Notes: generated by a model not told the origin, from the letters alone. Positions 42,395-49,936 are shown, numbered from the stretch's first letter. The stretch: DNA of 64,000 bases from Lentzea terrae (GCF_003265345.1 NZ_QFWW01000029.1:98448-162447), one strand, 5' to 3'. Made by a program: numbers and translations.

Positions 42395-42983
42395 GCTGAA
42401 GCGCAGTGGCGACCTCGAGCTCGCCCTGTCCTCCGTCGCTCACGAGTTCCCTTCCATCCCTCTGTCGGAGATCCGCACCGATGTCGACCGGCTCGTCTCG
42501 GACCTTCTGACACGCGGGTTGCTCGTCCCATCCCCCGAGCACGTCTGGCACGCGGGCGGTACCCCTGTCGCACTCCCCTCACGCCAAAGCGGCGATGTCA
42601 CCGCGATTCGCAGGGTGCTTGCCACACTGTGCCTGCTAGCGGCGATCGCAATACTTAGGCTCCCCTTCCGCACGACCATTCGCTTCGCTGCCGCGGTGAA
42701 ACGCATGCTGGCCCGGCGCACCGCGACCCGGTCCGACGGCAGGAAATCGGTCTCCGCGGTCCACCAGGTGGGCAGATCCGTACCTCTGCGAGTGGCGTGC
42801 TTGGAGACATCGCTCGCATCGGTGCTGTTGTGCGCGCTGTACGGCCAGGCACTCGAGTGGTGTTTCGGCCACTCGCTCGATCCCATCGCTTTCCACTCAT
42901 GGGTGGAAGCAGATGGAGAACCGGTGCGAGATCCACACGATGAGCCGATCGACACTGCGTACAAGCGAATCTTCGCCGTGTGA
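42255..42983 (+). CDS. Fused lasso RRE and transglutaminase-like leader protease
   Basis: A 242-residue protein combining two functions that are usually separate genes in actinobacteria. Residues 1-92 are a PqqD-like recognition element (FIVPEEVNTTTNESGRVVAL, GQWHTLNETGGMIFRELKRS) that binds the leader peptide. Residues 105-242 are the transglutaminase-like protease (lasso B2): Cys182 in VACLETSLASVLLC, His214 in AFHSWVE and Asp226. The spacing (32 and 12) equals that of the McjB triad as I recall it. It would cut after His27 of the precursor. The ATG at 42255 follows AGAGGAAGGG; it overlaps the cyclase frame by 140 bases. Confidence 0.87.
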   Translation: MALSMPAFIVPEEVNTTTNESGRVVALNTRTGQWHTLNETGGMIFRELKRSGDLELALSSVAHEFPSIPLSEIRTDVDRLVSDLLTRGLLVPSPEHVWHAGGTPVALPSRQSGDVTAIRRVLATLCLLAAIAILRLPFRTTIRFAAAVKRMLARRTATRSDGRKSVSAVHQVGRSVPLRVACLETSLASVLLCALYGQALEWCFGHSLDPIAFHSWVEADGEPVRDPHDEPIDTAYKRIFAV

Positions 42984-43058
42984 CAGGTCACGCCGAGCTC
43001 GGCGCGTGACCACCGACTGCGCCGGACGCACGTCAGCACACGCACGGCGGCGAGGGAC

Positions 43059-43427
43059 GTGTCCGGGGCGACGGTCAACCAGCACGCGGTGTGGTGGCTG
43101 TGGCCCAACACGCGCCTGCTGCGCTATCCGGGGCGCGCCAACTTCATGGTGCTGCAAATCCTTCCGGACGGGCCGGAACGCACCGTAGAAACCTGGGACT
43201 TCTACTTCGAGACGAAAGAACTGACTGCTGTGGAGCTAGATGGCGTGCGGTACATCGACGAAATGTTGCAGCAACAGGACATCAGCATCGTCGAGAGCGT
43301 GCAGCGAGGGATGCGCACGCCCGCGTTCGACCAGGGCCGGATCGGGTACGACCCGGCGGGGTCAGGCCTGTCCGAACACCGGGCGCACCACTTTCACGGG
43401 CTGCTCCTCGACGCCTACCGCGCCTGA
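43059..43427 (+). pseudogene. 3' remnant of a Rieske oxygenase alpha-subunit gene
   Basis: The 122 residues match only the C-terminal end of ring-hydroxylating oxygenase alpha subunits: VWWLWPNTRLLRYPGRANFM, WDFYFETKEL, VESVQRGMRTPAFDQGRIGY and GLSEHRAHHFHGLLLDAY. The Rieske cluster domain and the iron-binding His-His-Asp site, normally in the first 300 residues, are absent. The same frame reads back to the lasso protease stop without a start typical of the family. It is best seen as the stump of a gene cut by arrival of the lasso cluster or by a deletion. It overlaps the MauE-like gene end by 13 bases. Confidence 0.75.
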
Positions 43428-43945
43428 ACCGGACCGGCCACCAGATCGGCGAGGTCGTCGAACCGCACGACCAGCACCGCGCCGACGGCCCCGACGACTG
43501 CCGCCAGCCACGTCGCGGCCGGGTCCGCCGCGACGTTCAGTGCGCCCAGCCCGAAGAGTGCCGCTGCCAACAGAAAAGCGTTGCGATAGACGTGCCGCTG
43601 CCCGAGCGTGGTGCTCGCGCGCCCGAAGCACCGGCACACCGCGCCGGACTGCCGTGCCACCGCGCGCCACACCGCGGCGGTCAGCACCCCGAACAAGCCC
43701 ACCGCCAGCACCAGGCCCGCGACTGCCGGCCAGCGCCCGATGAACACGGACGCGAGCAGCAGCAAGGCGATCACGAACTCCGCGGTCACTGTCAGCACCG
43801 CGAAGAGCCGCGTCCACCGCGCTGGAATCCCGAAAGCCGGTACCGACGCGACGAAGTCGGCGTAGTCGGACTTGCCGCGCACCTTGCTGACCGCCGACAC
43901 CAGCAGTACGAGTCCGCAGAGCACCACCGCACCCGTGCCCACCAC
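43415..43945 (-). CDS. MauE/DoxX-like redox membrane protein
   Basis: A 176-residue protein with four to five membrane helices. It opens VVLCGLVLLVSAVSKVRGKS and has a cysteine pair in GAVCRCFGRAS (about residues 101-111). The layout fits the MauE-type DoxX relatives that work with MauD to form or isomerise disulfides in the methylamine dehydrogenase light chain. The GTG start lies one base after the signal peptidase stop, making it the last gene of the Cys-rich peptide operon. It probably passes electrons between the membrane quinone pool and the thioredoxin-like partner (inference). Confidence 0.83.
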   Translation of the reverse strand: MVGTGAVVLCGLVLLVSAVSKVRGKSDYADFVASVPAFGIPARWTRLFAVLTVTAEFVIALLLLASVFIGRWPAVAGLVLAVGLFGVLTAAVWRAVARQSGAVCRCFGRASTTLGQRHVYRNAFLLAAALFGLGALNVAADPAATWLAAVVGAVGAVLVVRFDDLADLVAGPVQAR

Positions 43946-43946
43946 G

Positions 43947-44366
43947 TCACCCCCGACCCATCTGGCGCAGCACCACGCCGATCAGCGCGTCCGCCGGGAG
44001 GTAGCCGAGGCGGCGGGAGTCGTTGCTGCGCGCGGAGTTGTCGCCGAGCACGAGCAGGCTGTCCACCGGGACGCGCGGGCCGGGCACCGGGATCTGCGGT
44101 GGCACCGGGTCACCCGGTACCGCCACCGCGCGCTTCACCATGCGGCCCTGGGTCGGGTCGTCCGGTGTGGTGGTGTCGACCCGCACGACCACGACCTGGC
44201 CGGCGCGGACGCGGTCGAGCTTGGCCCGGCGGACCAGGAGCCGGTCGCCGGAGTGGTAGGTCGGTTCCATGCTCACGCCGTGCACCGTCACCACGAGCAG
44301 CCGGCTGCGCAACACGAGCAGCCACGCCAGCACCGCACCGACCGCGGTCAACGCAACCCAGATCAT
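43947..44366 (-). CDS. S26-family signal peptidase
   Basis: A 139-residue membrane peptidase. An N-terminal anchor (MIWVALTAVGAVLAWLLVL) is followed by the catalytic Ser in VHGVSMEPTYHSGDRLLVRR, the Lys in GRMVKRAVAVPGD, and the GDNSARSNDSRRLG box. It is short for a housekeeping LepB and is embedded in the peptide operon, starting in the ABC gene stop (ATGA). The ABC exporter has no peptidase domain, so this enzyme is the obvious candidate to cut the peptide leader after small residues near VGAA (inference). Confidence 0.9.
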   Translation of the reverse strand: MIWVALTAVGAVLAWLLVLRSRLLVVTVHGVSMEPTYHSGDRLLVRRAKLDRVRAGQVVVVRVDTTTPDDPTQGRMVKRAVAVPGDPVPPQIPVPGPRVPVDSLLVLGDNSARSNDSRRLGYLPADALIGVVLRQMGRG

Positions 44367-46189
44367 CCGGTCACCACCTCGTCATATCCCGAAGCCTGCA
44401 AGCGGAAGAGCCGCGCGTAGTCCCCGCCCAAGAACATGAGCTCGTCGTGCGTCCCCAGCTCGGAAACCTGCCCACCCGTGAGCACCGCGATCACCGAAGC
44501 GTCGCGGACCGTGCCCAGCCGGTGTGAGATCAGCACGCTCGTCGCGCCCTCTCGGTGCCGCCGCAAACTGTTGTGCACCTCGTGCTCGGCCTGCGCGTCC
44601 AAGCCGGAGCTGGGCTCGTCCAGGATCATCAGGTCCCTGCGGTCGCGCAGGAACGCCCGTGCCAGCGCGAGCCGCTGCCACTGACCGCCGGAGAGCAGCA
44701 CGCCGGTGTCCGGGTCCTCGCGGTCGGCCTCGTCGAAGAACATGCGCGACAGCAACGTGTCGTAGCCGCGGGGCAACGCCGTCACCATGTCGTGCGCACC
44801 CGCCCGGCGAGCAGCCTCGACGACGCGCGCGCGATCGTCCATTGCGGACACGTCGCCCAGGCCGATGTTCTCGGCGGCAGTGAGGTCGTAGCGCATGTAG
44901 TCCTGGAACACCGCGCCGATCCGGGCGCGCAGTTCCTCGACCGCGCACGTCCGGATGTCCACGCCGTCCCACAGGATCGCACCGCGGCACGGGTCGTAGA
45001 ACCGGCACAGCAGCTTGACGATCGTCGACTTGCCCGCACCGTTCAGCCCGACCAGGGCGAGCGAACGCCCGTGCGGGATCGTCAGGTTCACGCCGCACAG
45101 CACCCACGGCTGGTCGTCGGCGTAGCGGAACCACACGTTGCGCAGCTCGATCCCTTGCCGCAACGGCGGAACCGGCGCACCCCCGACCGGCAGGTCCGCG
45201 GGCTGGGACTCGATCTCGTCGTAGTGGTGGAACAGCAGGACGGAGTGGTGCGCCGAGGCGAGGTTGTGCACGAGGCTCTGCGAGGCGGACTGCACTCCGG
45301 CGACGGCCGCCACGAACATCGCGACGTCACCGATCGACAGCGAGCCGGCGGCGGCGAGCCACACCGACCACACCAGGCCGGCGGCGGACACCAGTGCGGT
45401 CAGACCGGCCAGCAGTCCGCGAACCCGCGCCTCGCGCCGATCCTGGCCCTCCACCACGGCGTGCGCGGCGGTCAGCTCGACGAGCATGCGGCGCCGGAAG
45501 AGGTTGCCGAGGCCCAGCAACCGCAGCTCCTTCGCCGCGTCGAGGCTCGACAGCAGCTCCGCGTAGAACACCTCGCGCCGCTCGGCCGGGGTGATCGACC
45601 ACAGCACCTCGGCCCTGGCGCGGCTGAGCCGCAAATGCGCCAGCAAGGCGGGGACGGCCGCCAGCAGCACGATCACCGCCATGCCGACGTCGAGCACCAG
45701 CAACGTGCCGAGGAACCCGGCCGTCGTCACGGCCGCCTGCACCGCGCCCAGGCCGTCGTCGACGAGCTGACCGGGGCCGCTGCGGCCGGTCTGCTGCGCG
45801 AGTTGGAGCTTGTCGCGGAACCGCGGGTCCTCCATCCGCGCCAGGCCGGTGAGCCGGCCCATCGCCTGGTACAGCCGGTCCATCGTGAGCACCGCGACGG
45901 CGCGGTCCAGCCGTTGCTTCAGGTACTCCGACGCCACCGGCAGCAGACCGCTGACCAGACCCGTCACCGCCAGCCCGACGGCCCAGGGCAGCAACGGAGT
46001 CCAGCCGCCGCCCGCGGCGAGGCCGTCCAGCAGGATCTTGGTGCACCACGCCGCCGCGAGCGGCACGACGCCGCCGAGCAGGCAGAGCACCACGTACAGG
46101 GGTGTGCCCGCGGGCGCGGCCGTCCTCGTCAGGCGGAAAGCGCTGACCAGGAGCGACAGCACCCGGCGGGCACGGAGATCGGTGTTCAC
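44363..46189 (-). CDS. ABC exporter, fused permease-ATPase
   Basis: A 608-residue half-transporter: six membrane helices in residues 1-310 and an ATPase domain at about 345-600. The ATPase has Walker A LVGLNGAGKSTIVKLL, signature LLSGGQWQRLALARAF, Walker B LMILDEPSSGLDAQ and the ISHRLGTVRDA switch. There is no C39 peptidase domain at the N-terminus. It should act as a homodimer exporting the Cys-rich peptide. The GTG start overlaps the stop of the thioredoxin-like gene (GTGA), so a longer in-frame extension is ignored. It is the only exporter near either peptide system. Confidence 0.92.
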   Translation of the reverse strand: MNTDLRARRVLSLLVSAFRLTRTAAPAGTPLYVVLCLLGGVVPLAAAWCTKILLDGLAAGGGWTPLLPWAVGLAVTGLVSGLLPVASEYLKQRLDRAVAVLTMDRLYQAMGRLTGLARMEDPRFRDKLQLAQQTGRSGPGQLVDDGLGAVQAAVTTAGFLGTLLVLDVGMAVIVLLAAVPALLAHLRLSRARAEVLWSITPAERREVFYAELLSSLDAAKELRLLGLGNLFRRRMLVELTAAHAVVEGQDRREARVRGLLAGLTALVSAAGLVWSVWLAAAGSLSIGDVAMFVAAVAGVQSASQSLVHNLASAHHSVLLFHHYDEIESQPADLPVGGAPVPPLRQGIELRNVWFRYADDQPWVLCGVNLTIPHGRSLALVGLNGAGKSTIVKLLCRFYDPCRGAILWDGVDIRTCAVEELRARIGAVFQDYMRYDLTAAENIGLGDVSAMDDRARVVEAARRAGAHDMVTALPRGYDTLLSRMFFDEADREDPDTGVLLSGGQWQRLALARAFLRDRRDLMILDEPSSGLDAQAEHEVHNSLRRHREGATSVLISHRLGTVRDASVIAVLTGGQVSELGTHDELMFLGGDYARLFRLQASGYDEVVTG

Positions 46190-46692
46190 CTGGTCGCGGG
46201 AACCGGCAGCGCGGACATCTCCCAGCCGCTCGCCACAACGGTCTTGTCGTCGTCGACCAGACACACGGCCGGGTATCCGGTCGTGCCGAACGCGTTGTGC
46301 AGCGGGCCGCCCAGCTCCTCGACGACGACCTCGGCCACCTCACCGAGACGCACGACCATGTCGGCGACCTCGTCGGCCGGTCCGGCGGCGATCGCGATCA
46401 CCTTGCCGCGGTGGCCGGTCGCGTACTCGATGAACTGCGGCATGCGCTCCTTGCACGGTTCACAGCCCGGCGAGAAGAACCCGACGAGCGCACCGGCAAC
46501 GTCCACATCGGACAGTTCGATGCGGGAACCGGCGGGCGCCATGATGTCCGGCTCGGCCGCCGACTGCTTCTCCCGCAGGTCGCGCAACGCCTCGTTCTGC
46601 TCGCGCAACCGCCGGATGATGCCGAAGCTCAGCAGCAGGTCCAGCACGCACAGGATTCCGACGACCACGACCGCGGCGGTCAGCACTGACAT
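46186..46692 (-). CDS. MauD/TlpA-like membrane-anchored thioredoxin
   Basis: A 168-residue protein. An N-terminal membrane helix (VLTAAVVVVGILCVLDLLLS) is followed by a charged coiled segment (IIRRLREQNEALRDLREKQS). A thioredoxin-like domain comes next, with active site FFSPGCEPCKERMPQF (Cys-x-x-Cys at about residues 77-80) and the cis-Pro segment TTGYPAVCLVDDD. The topology, anchor first and redox domain outside, matches MauD. It should oxidise or shuffle disulfides in the eight-Cys peptide, with MauE-like protein as membrane partner. The ATG at 46692 follows CGGAGA; 63 bases with a hairpin separate it from the peptide gene. Confidence 0.85.
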   Translation of the reverse strand: MSVLTAAVVVVGILCVLDLLLSFGIIRRLREQNEALRDLREKQSAAEPDIMAPAGSRIELSDVDVAGALVGFFSPGCEPCKERMPQFIEYATGHRGKVIAIAAGPADEVADMVVRLGEVAEVVVEELGGPLHNAFGTTGYPAVCLVDDDKTVVASGWEMSALPVPATR

Positions 46693-46715
46693 GGGAGTCT
46701 CCGAAGCTAGAAGGG

Positions 46716-46749
46716 GCCGTGAGTGGCGAGACGCGTCGCCACTCACGGC
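46716..46749 (-). terminator. Attenuator-like hairpin after the Cys-rich peptide gene
   Basis: A perfect 14-base stem (GCCGTGAGTGGCGA / TCGCCACTCACGGC) with a six-base loop between the peptide gene and the thioredoxin-like gene. It lacks a T-tract. Hairpins in this position in peptide operons often allow partial read-through and stabilise the precursor message, giving more precursor than maturation enzymes. Confidence 0.65.
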
Positions 46750-46755
46750 GTCTGG

Positions 46756-46962
46756 TCAGCCGCCGCAGATCCGGAAGGCCACGCAGGGACCGCAGATCTC
46801 CCTGCACGCGCCGTTGGTCGAACAGCGCCGGCGGAAGTCACTGCGCTCACGGCAGTAGCAGTGCTTGTAGTACGGGTCCGGCGGGCAGGCCGCACCCACG
46901 TCGGCCTTGGCCACGAACATGCCGAGCAGCTTGTCGCTGAGCGACTCCAACGTCTTGCGCAT
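46756..46962 (-). CDS. Eight-cysteine exported peptide precursor
   Basis: A 68-residue peptide with GGGAG eight bases before its ATG. Residues 1-25 (KTLESLSDKLLGMFVAKADV then GAA) form an amphipathic leader rather than a normal Sec signal. Residues 26-68 contain cysteines at 26, 35, 37, 47, 53, 57, 60 and 66, with the ends CREICGPC and FRICGG. Eight cysteines allow four disulfides. It heads an operon with a MauD-like thioredoxin, an ABC exporter, a signal peptidase and a MauE-like protein, which reads as its export and folding machinery. Cleavage near VGA-A is inferred. No family is recognised; a signal, toxin or bacteriocin role is open. Confidence 0.8.
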   Translation of the reverse strand: MRKTLESLSDKLLGMFVAKADVGAACPPDPYYKHCYCRERSDFRRRCSTNGACREICGPCVAFRICGG

Positions 46963-47027
46963 GTGTCGCGCTCCCTCACTTCCTCCGCGCCGGGTGGCGT
47001 CGGTGGCGCCAACGTAGGAAAAGCGCC

Positions 47028-47069
47028 TACACGCAGCCGCCCAGCGCGCATACACGGCCGCGTGTATGC
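47028..47069. promoter_or_regulatory. Operator-like repeats between the peptide operon and SARP gene
   Basis: An inverted repeat GCATACACG / CGTGTATGC (47048-47069, four-base centre) lies 43 bases upstream of the SARP start. A further TACACG at 47028-47033 lies 23 bases before the TACACG of the palindrome. SARP proteins bind direct repeats spaced by one or two helical turns, so these half-sites are good candidates for control of both divergent units. Confidence 0.5.
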
Positions 47070-47111
47070 CGTGTCGGGGATGTGTCAGCGGCCACAGCCA
47101 GGATCACCGGC

Positions 47112-48878
47112 GTGTCCGTCGAGTTCAGGATTCTGGGGAGAATCGAGGTGCGGGCCTGTGGCGCGAACGTCGCGCTCGGCTCGCTCAAGCAACGCCTCCT
47201 GCTCGCCACGCTGCTGCTCAACCCCGGCCGCCCGGTGCCGATCCGCAGGCTGGTCCGCGCGCTGTGGGCCGAGGAGCCACCGATGTCCGCGGTGGCGAAC
47301 CTGCGCACGTACGCCAACCGGCTGCGCCAGGTGCTTCCCGATGGCGCACAACGGATCGCCGGTCGGCAGTCGGGCTACGAGCTCACCCTCCGGCCGGGCG
47401 AACTGGACCTGCACCGGTTCACCGAACGCGCTGACGCGGGCAGGGCGGCGTTGTCCCGCGGTGATCACGCCACGGCCGCACGTCATCTGGGCGAGGCGCT
47501 CTCCGCGTGCCGGGGCGCGGTGCTCGAGGACCTGGCCGGCAGCGAGGCGCTGGCCGCGTCGATCGCACCGGTCGAGGAGCTGCGGCTGGCGGTGACCGAG
47601 GACCACTTCGACGCACGGCTCGGGCTCGGCGAACACCGCGCGCTGATCACGCCGCTGCGCGAGTTCGTGGCAGAGCACCCGTTGCGGGAACGGCCGCGGG
47701 CGCACCTGGTGACCGCGCTGTACCGGTCGGGCGACCTGGCCGGAGCTCTCGCCGTCTACACCGACTACCGCAGGGTGATCGCCGACCGACTCGGGCTGGA
47801 GCCGTCACCGGAGCTCGTCAAGCTGCACCAGGCGGTGCTCGACCGCGATCCGGCGCTGACGGCGGTCGCCAAGGTGCGAGCTTCTGCCGTCCCCAGAGAG
47901 CTGCCTTCGCCCTGTCGGTCGTTCTCCGGCCGTGGACCGGAAGTGGCGCGGCTGCAGGCGTTGCTCGCGCAGGACGTGCCCACGATGGCCGTGGTGCACG
48001 GCCCGTGCGGCGTCGGGAAGAGCGCGTTGGCCCTGGAGGCCGCGCACCGCACCGCGCCGGTGTTCCCGGACGGCCAGCTCTACGTCGACCTCCGGCAGAC
48101 GACCCGGCTCCCCCATCGGTTGTTGCGACACCTCGGCGTCACCGACGTGCCGCACGCGATGGACGAGGCCACCGCGCTGCTCCGCTCCCGGCTGGCCGAC
48201 CGCGCCGTGCTCGTGATGCTCGACGGCGCCACCGACCCGGCACCGCTGCGCGACCTGCTGCCCGCGACCGGCCCGTGCGCGGTGCTGATCACCAGCCGGA
48301 CGCCGCTCCTGCTGGACGGCGCCGACCACCTCCCGCTCGGCCCGTTGTCCGATGTGGACGGTCTGGAGCTGCTGACCAGGCTGGTGCCGCGGGCGGTGGC
48401 CGAACGCACCGCCGCCGTCCGCATCGTCCAATCCTGTCACGGGGTTCCGCTGGCGCTCCAGATCGCGGGTGCGATCCTCGCGCACCGCGCCACCCGTCCG
48501 CTGTCCTGGCTGGCGCACCGCCTGGCGGCGAACCCGCTGGCCGAGCTCAGCTTCGGCGGCGTGTCGGTCCGGGCCGCCTGCGCCACCGCGTTCCGGGCCG
48601 TCGAGGACCCGCTGGCAGCCACCGCGTTCCGGCTGCTCGGCCGGTACGAGGTGTGCGACGCCGCCACCGCCGCCAGCGCCCTGGGCACCGGTCTGCTGGA
48701 GACCGAAGCGGCCCTGGACCAGCTGGTCGACCTCGGTCTCGCCGAGTGGGCCGACGGCGACACCTACCGGCTGCCCGGCCTGATGCGGTTGTTCGCGGCC
48801 GAGCTGACCAGCCAGAACGGCACCCGGCCACCGATGGCCGGTTCCTGGCCTGTCCTCCGGCACGGCACGACGACATGA
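47112..48878 (+). CDS. SARP-type regulator with NB-ARC domain (AfsR-like, no TPR)
   Basis: A protein of about 588 residues. The OmpR-type winged helix (VEFRILGRIEVRACGANVAL, SAVANLRTYANRLRQVLP) and BTAD domain (residues 95-240; LDLHRFTERADAGRAALSRG, GDLAGALAVYTDYRRVIADR) make a SARP. An NB-ARC ATPase follows (Walker A VHGPCGVGKSALAL, AVLVMLDGATD, GVPLALQIAGAIL). The protein ends after the winged-helix part without TPR repeats. It is divergent from the Cys-rich peptide operon and is probably its activator. The GTG at 47112 is preferred (AGGA site); a GTG at 47082 would add ten residues. Confidence 0.9.
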   Translation: MSVEFRILGRIEVRACGANVALGSLKQRLLLATLLLNPGRPVPIRRLVRALWAEEPPMSAVANLRTYANRLRQVLPDGAQRIAGRQSGYELTLRPGELDLHRFTERADAGRAALSRGDHATAARHLGEALSACRGAVLEDLAGSEALAASIAPVEELRLAVTEDHFDARLGLGEHRALITPLREFVAEHPLRERPRAHLVTALYRSGDLAGALAVYTDYRRVIADRLGLEPSPELVKLHQAVLDRDPALTAVAKVRASAVPRELPSPCRSFSGRGPEVARLQALLAQDVPTMAVVHGPCGVGKSALALEAAHRTAPVFPDGQLYVDLRQTTRLPHRLLRHLGVTDVPHAMDEATALLRSRLADRAVLVMLDGATDPAPLRDLLPATGPCAVLITSRTPLLLDGADHLPLGPLSDVDGLELLTRLVPRAVAERTAAVRIVQSCHGVPLALQIAGAILAHRATRPLSWLAHRLAANPLAELSFGGVSVRAACATAFRAVEDPLAATAFRLLGRYEVCDAATAASALGTGLLETEAALDQLVDLGLAEWADGDTYRLPGLMRLFAAELTSQNGTRPPMAGSWPVLRHGTTT

Positions 48879-48885
48879 TCAAGAC

Positions 48886-49923
48886 ATGAAACGCCGCCTG
48901 TTCGCCGCAGTGGTCGCCGTGATGGCGTTGTCCAGTCCGCCCGCGCAGGCCGAGCCCGCGCCGCCCCGGTTCGCCGACGGTTTCGGCCTGGTGGTGACGA
49001 GCCAGCCGAGGTGGGTCGACGGCAACCACCGCACGTTCATCTTCAGCGTCGCCACTCGTCAGGTGCCGACCCCGACACTGCTCGAAGGCCAGGAACCGGG
49101 CAGGCACGCGATCGTCGTCACGCTGCCCTCCAGCTACGACCCGAGCGCGCGCTATCCGGTGCAGTACTACCTGCACGGCCACCCCGACCGCCCCGACGCC
49201 GCGTGGAACCAACGGGTCGTCGAGAACGCGACGCGCGACGTCCCGTTGATCACCGTGCAGCCCAACGGCAGCGGCCGCGGCTGGTACTCGAACTGGGTCA
49301 ACCCCGGTGCCGCCGGTCCGCAGAACTGGGAGACCTTCCACCTGGAGCAGGTGGTCCCGTTCGTGGACGCCAACCTGCGGACGATCGCCACCAGGGACGG
49401 CCGGGCGATCGTCGGCCACTCCATGGGCGGCTTCGGCGCGTTCCACTACGCCGAGCACCGCCCCGACCTCTTCAGCTACGTCGGCAGCTTCTCCGGCGGC
49501 CTCGACCTGCGGAACTCCGAGCTGCGCGCCGCCGTCGTCGCGACCGAGCTGAACCCCGCCTCCGGCACCCCCACCGTCGGTGCCGACGCGATCTTCGGAC
49601 CGCCGATCTGGCCGTTCGACGGCGTCTGGAACGCCCAGAGCCCGGCACAGCACGTCGCGTCGCTGCGCGGCATGGGCGTCGCCCTGTACACCGGCAACGG
49701 CGGCGACCTCACCGTCAACCCGATCCAGGCGGTGTTCGAGCACCGGGCGCGGGAGACGGCGCTGGTCACCGCGTCCCACCTCACCGCGGCGGGCATCCCG
49801 TTCCACTTCTCCGACTACGGCGACGGCAGCGGCTGGGCGCCGGGCTGCACCGGCAAGCACGCGGAGGAACCGTGCGTGCAGGCCGACATGAACCACTTCG
49901 TCGGGCTGCTCATGCGCCGGTGA
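48886..49923 (+). CDS. Secreted esterase of the antigen-85/esterase D fold
   Basis: A 345-residue exported alpha/beta hydrolase. Signal peptide (RRLFAAVVAVMALSSPPAQA), then YPVQYYLHGHP, the nucleophile elbow AIVGHSMGGFGAFHYAEH (Ser at about 178), and a late His in DMNHFVGLL. It resembles PF00756 esterases (trehalose mycolyltransferases, feruloyl esterases). Mycolyl transfer is unlikely if the host lacks mycolates, so a general esterase is the safer call. It starts seven bases after the SARP stop, so read-through is possible, but there is no functional link. A terminator hairpin follows. Confidence 0.85.
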   Translation: MKRRLFAAVVAVMALSSPPAQAEPAPPRFADGFGLVVTSQPRWVDGNHRTFIFSVATRQVPTPTLLEGQEPGRHAIVVTLPSSYDPSARYPVQYYLHGHPDRPDAAWNQRVVENATRDVPLITVQPNGSGRGWYSNWVNPGAAGPQNWETFHLEQVVPFVDANLRTIATRDGRAIVGHSMGGFGAFHYAEHRPDLFSYVGSFSGGLDLRNSELRAAVVATELNPASGTPTVGADAIFGPPIWPFDGVWNAQSPAQHVASLRGMGVALYTGNGGDLTVNPIQAVFEHRARETALVTASHLTAAGIPFHFSDYGDGSGWAPGCTGKHAEEPCVQADMNHFVGLLMRR

Positions 49924-49936
49924 CCCACGCCTGACG

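Noticed and set aside
43059..43427. Rieske protein as a lasso tailoring oxygenase
   Set aside because: It lacks the Rieske cluster and the iron-binding residues, so it cannot be an active oxygenase.
44363..46189. ABC exporter as the lasso D gene
   Set aside because: It is on the opposite strand in a tightly overlapped operon with the Cys-rich peptide genes, so it belongs there; sharing is only a hypothesis.
46756..46962. Cys-rich peptide as a methylamine dehydrogenase light chain
   Set aside because: Far too short, with no tryptophan for a TTQ cofactor and no heavy-chain gene; only the maturation partners are similar.
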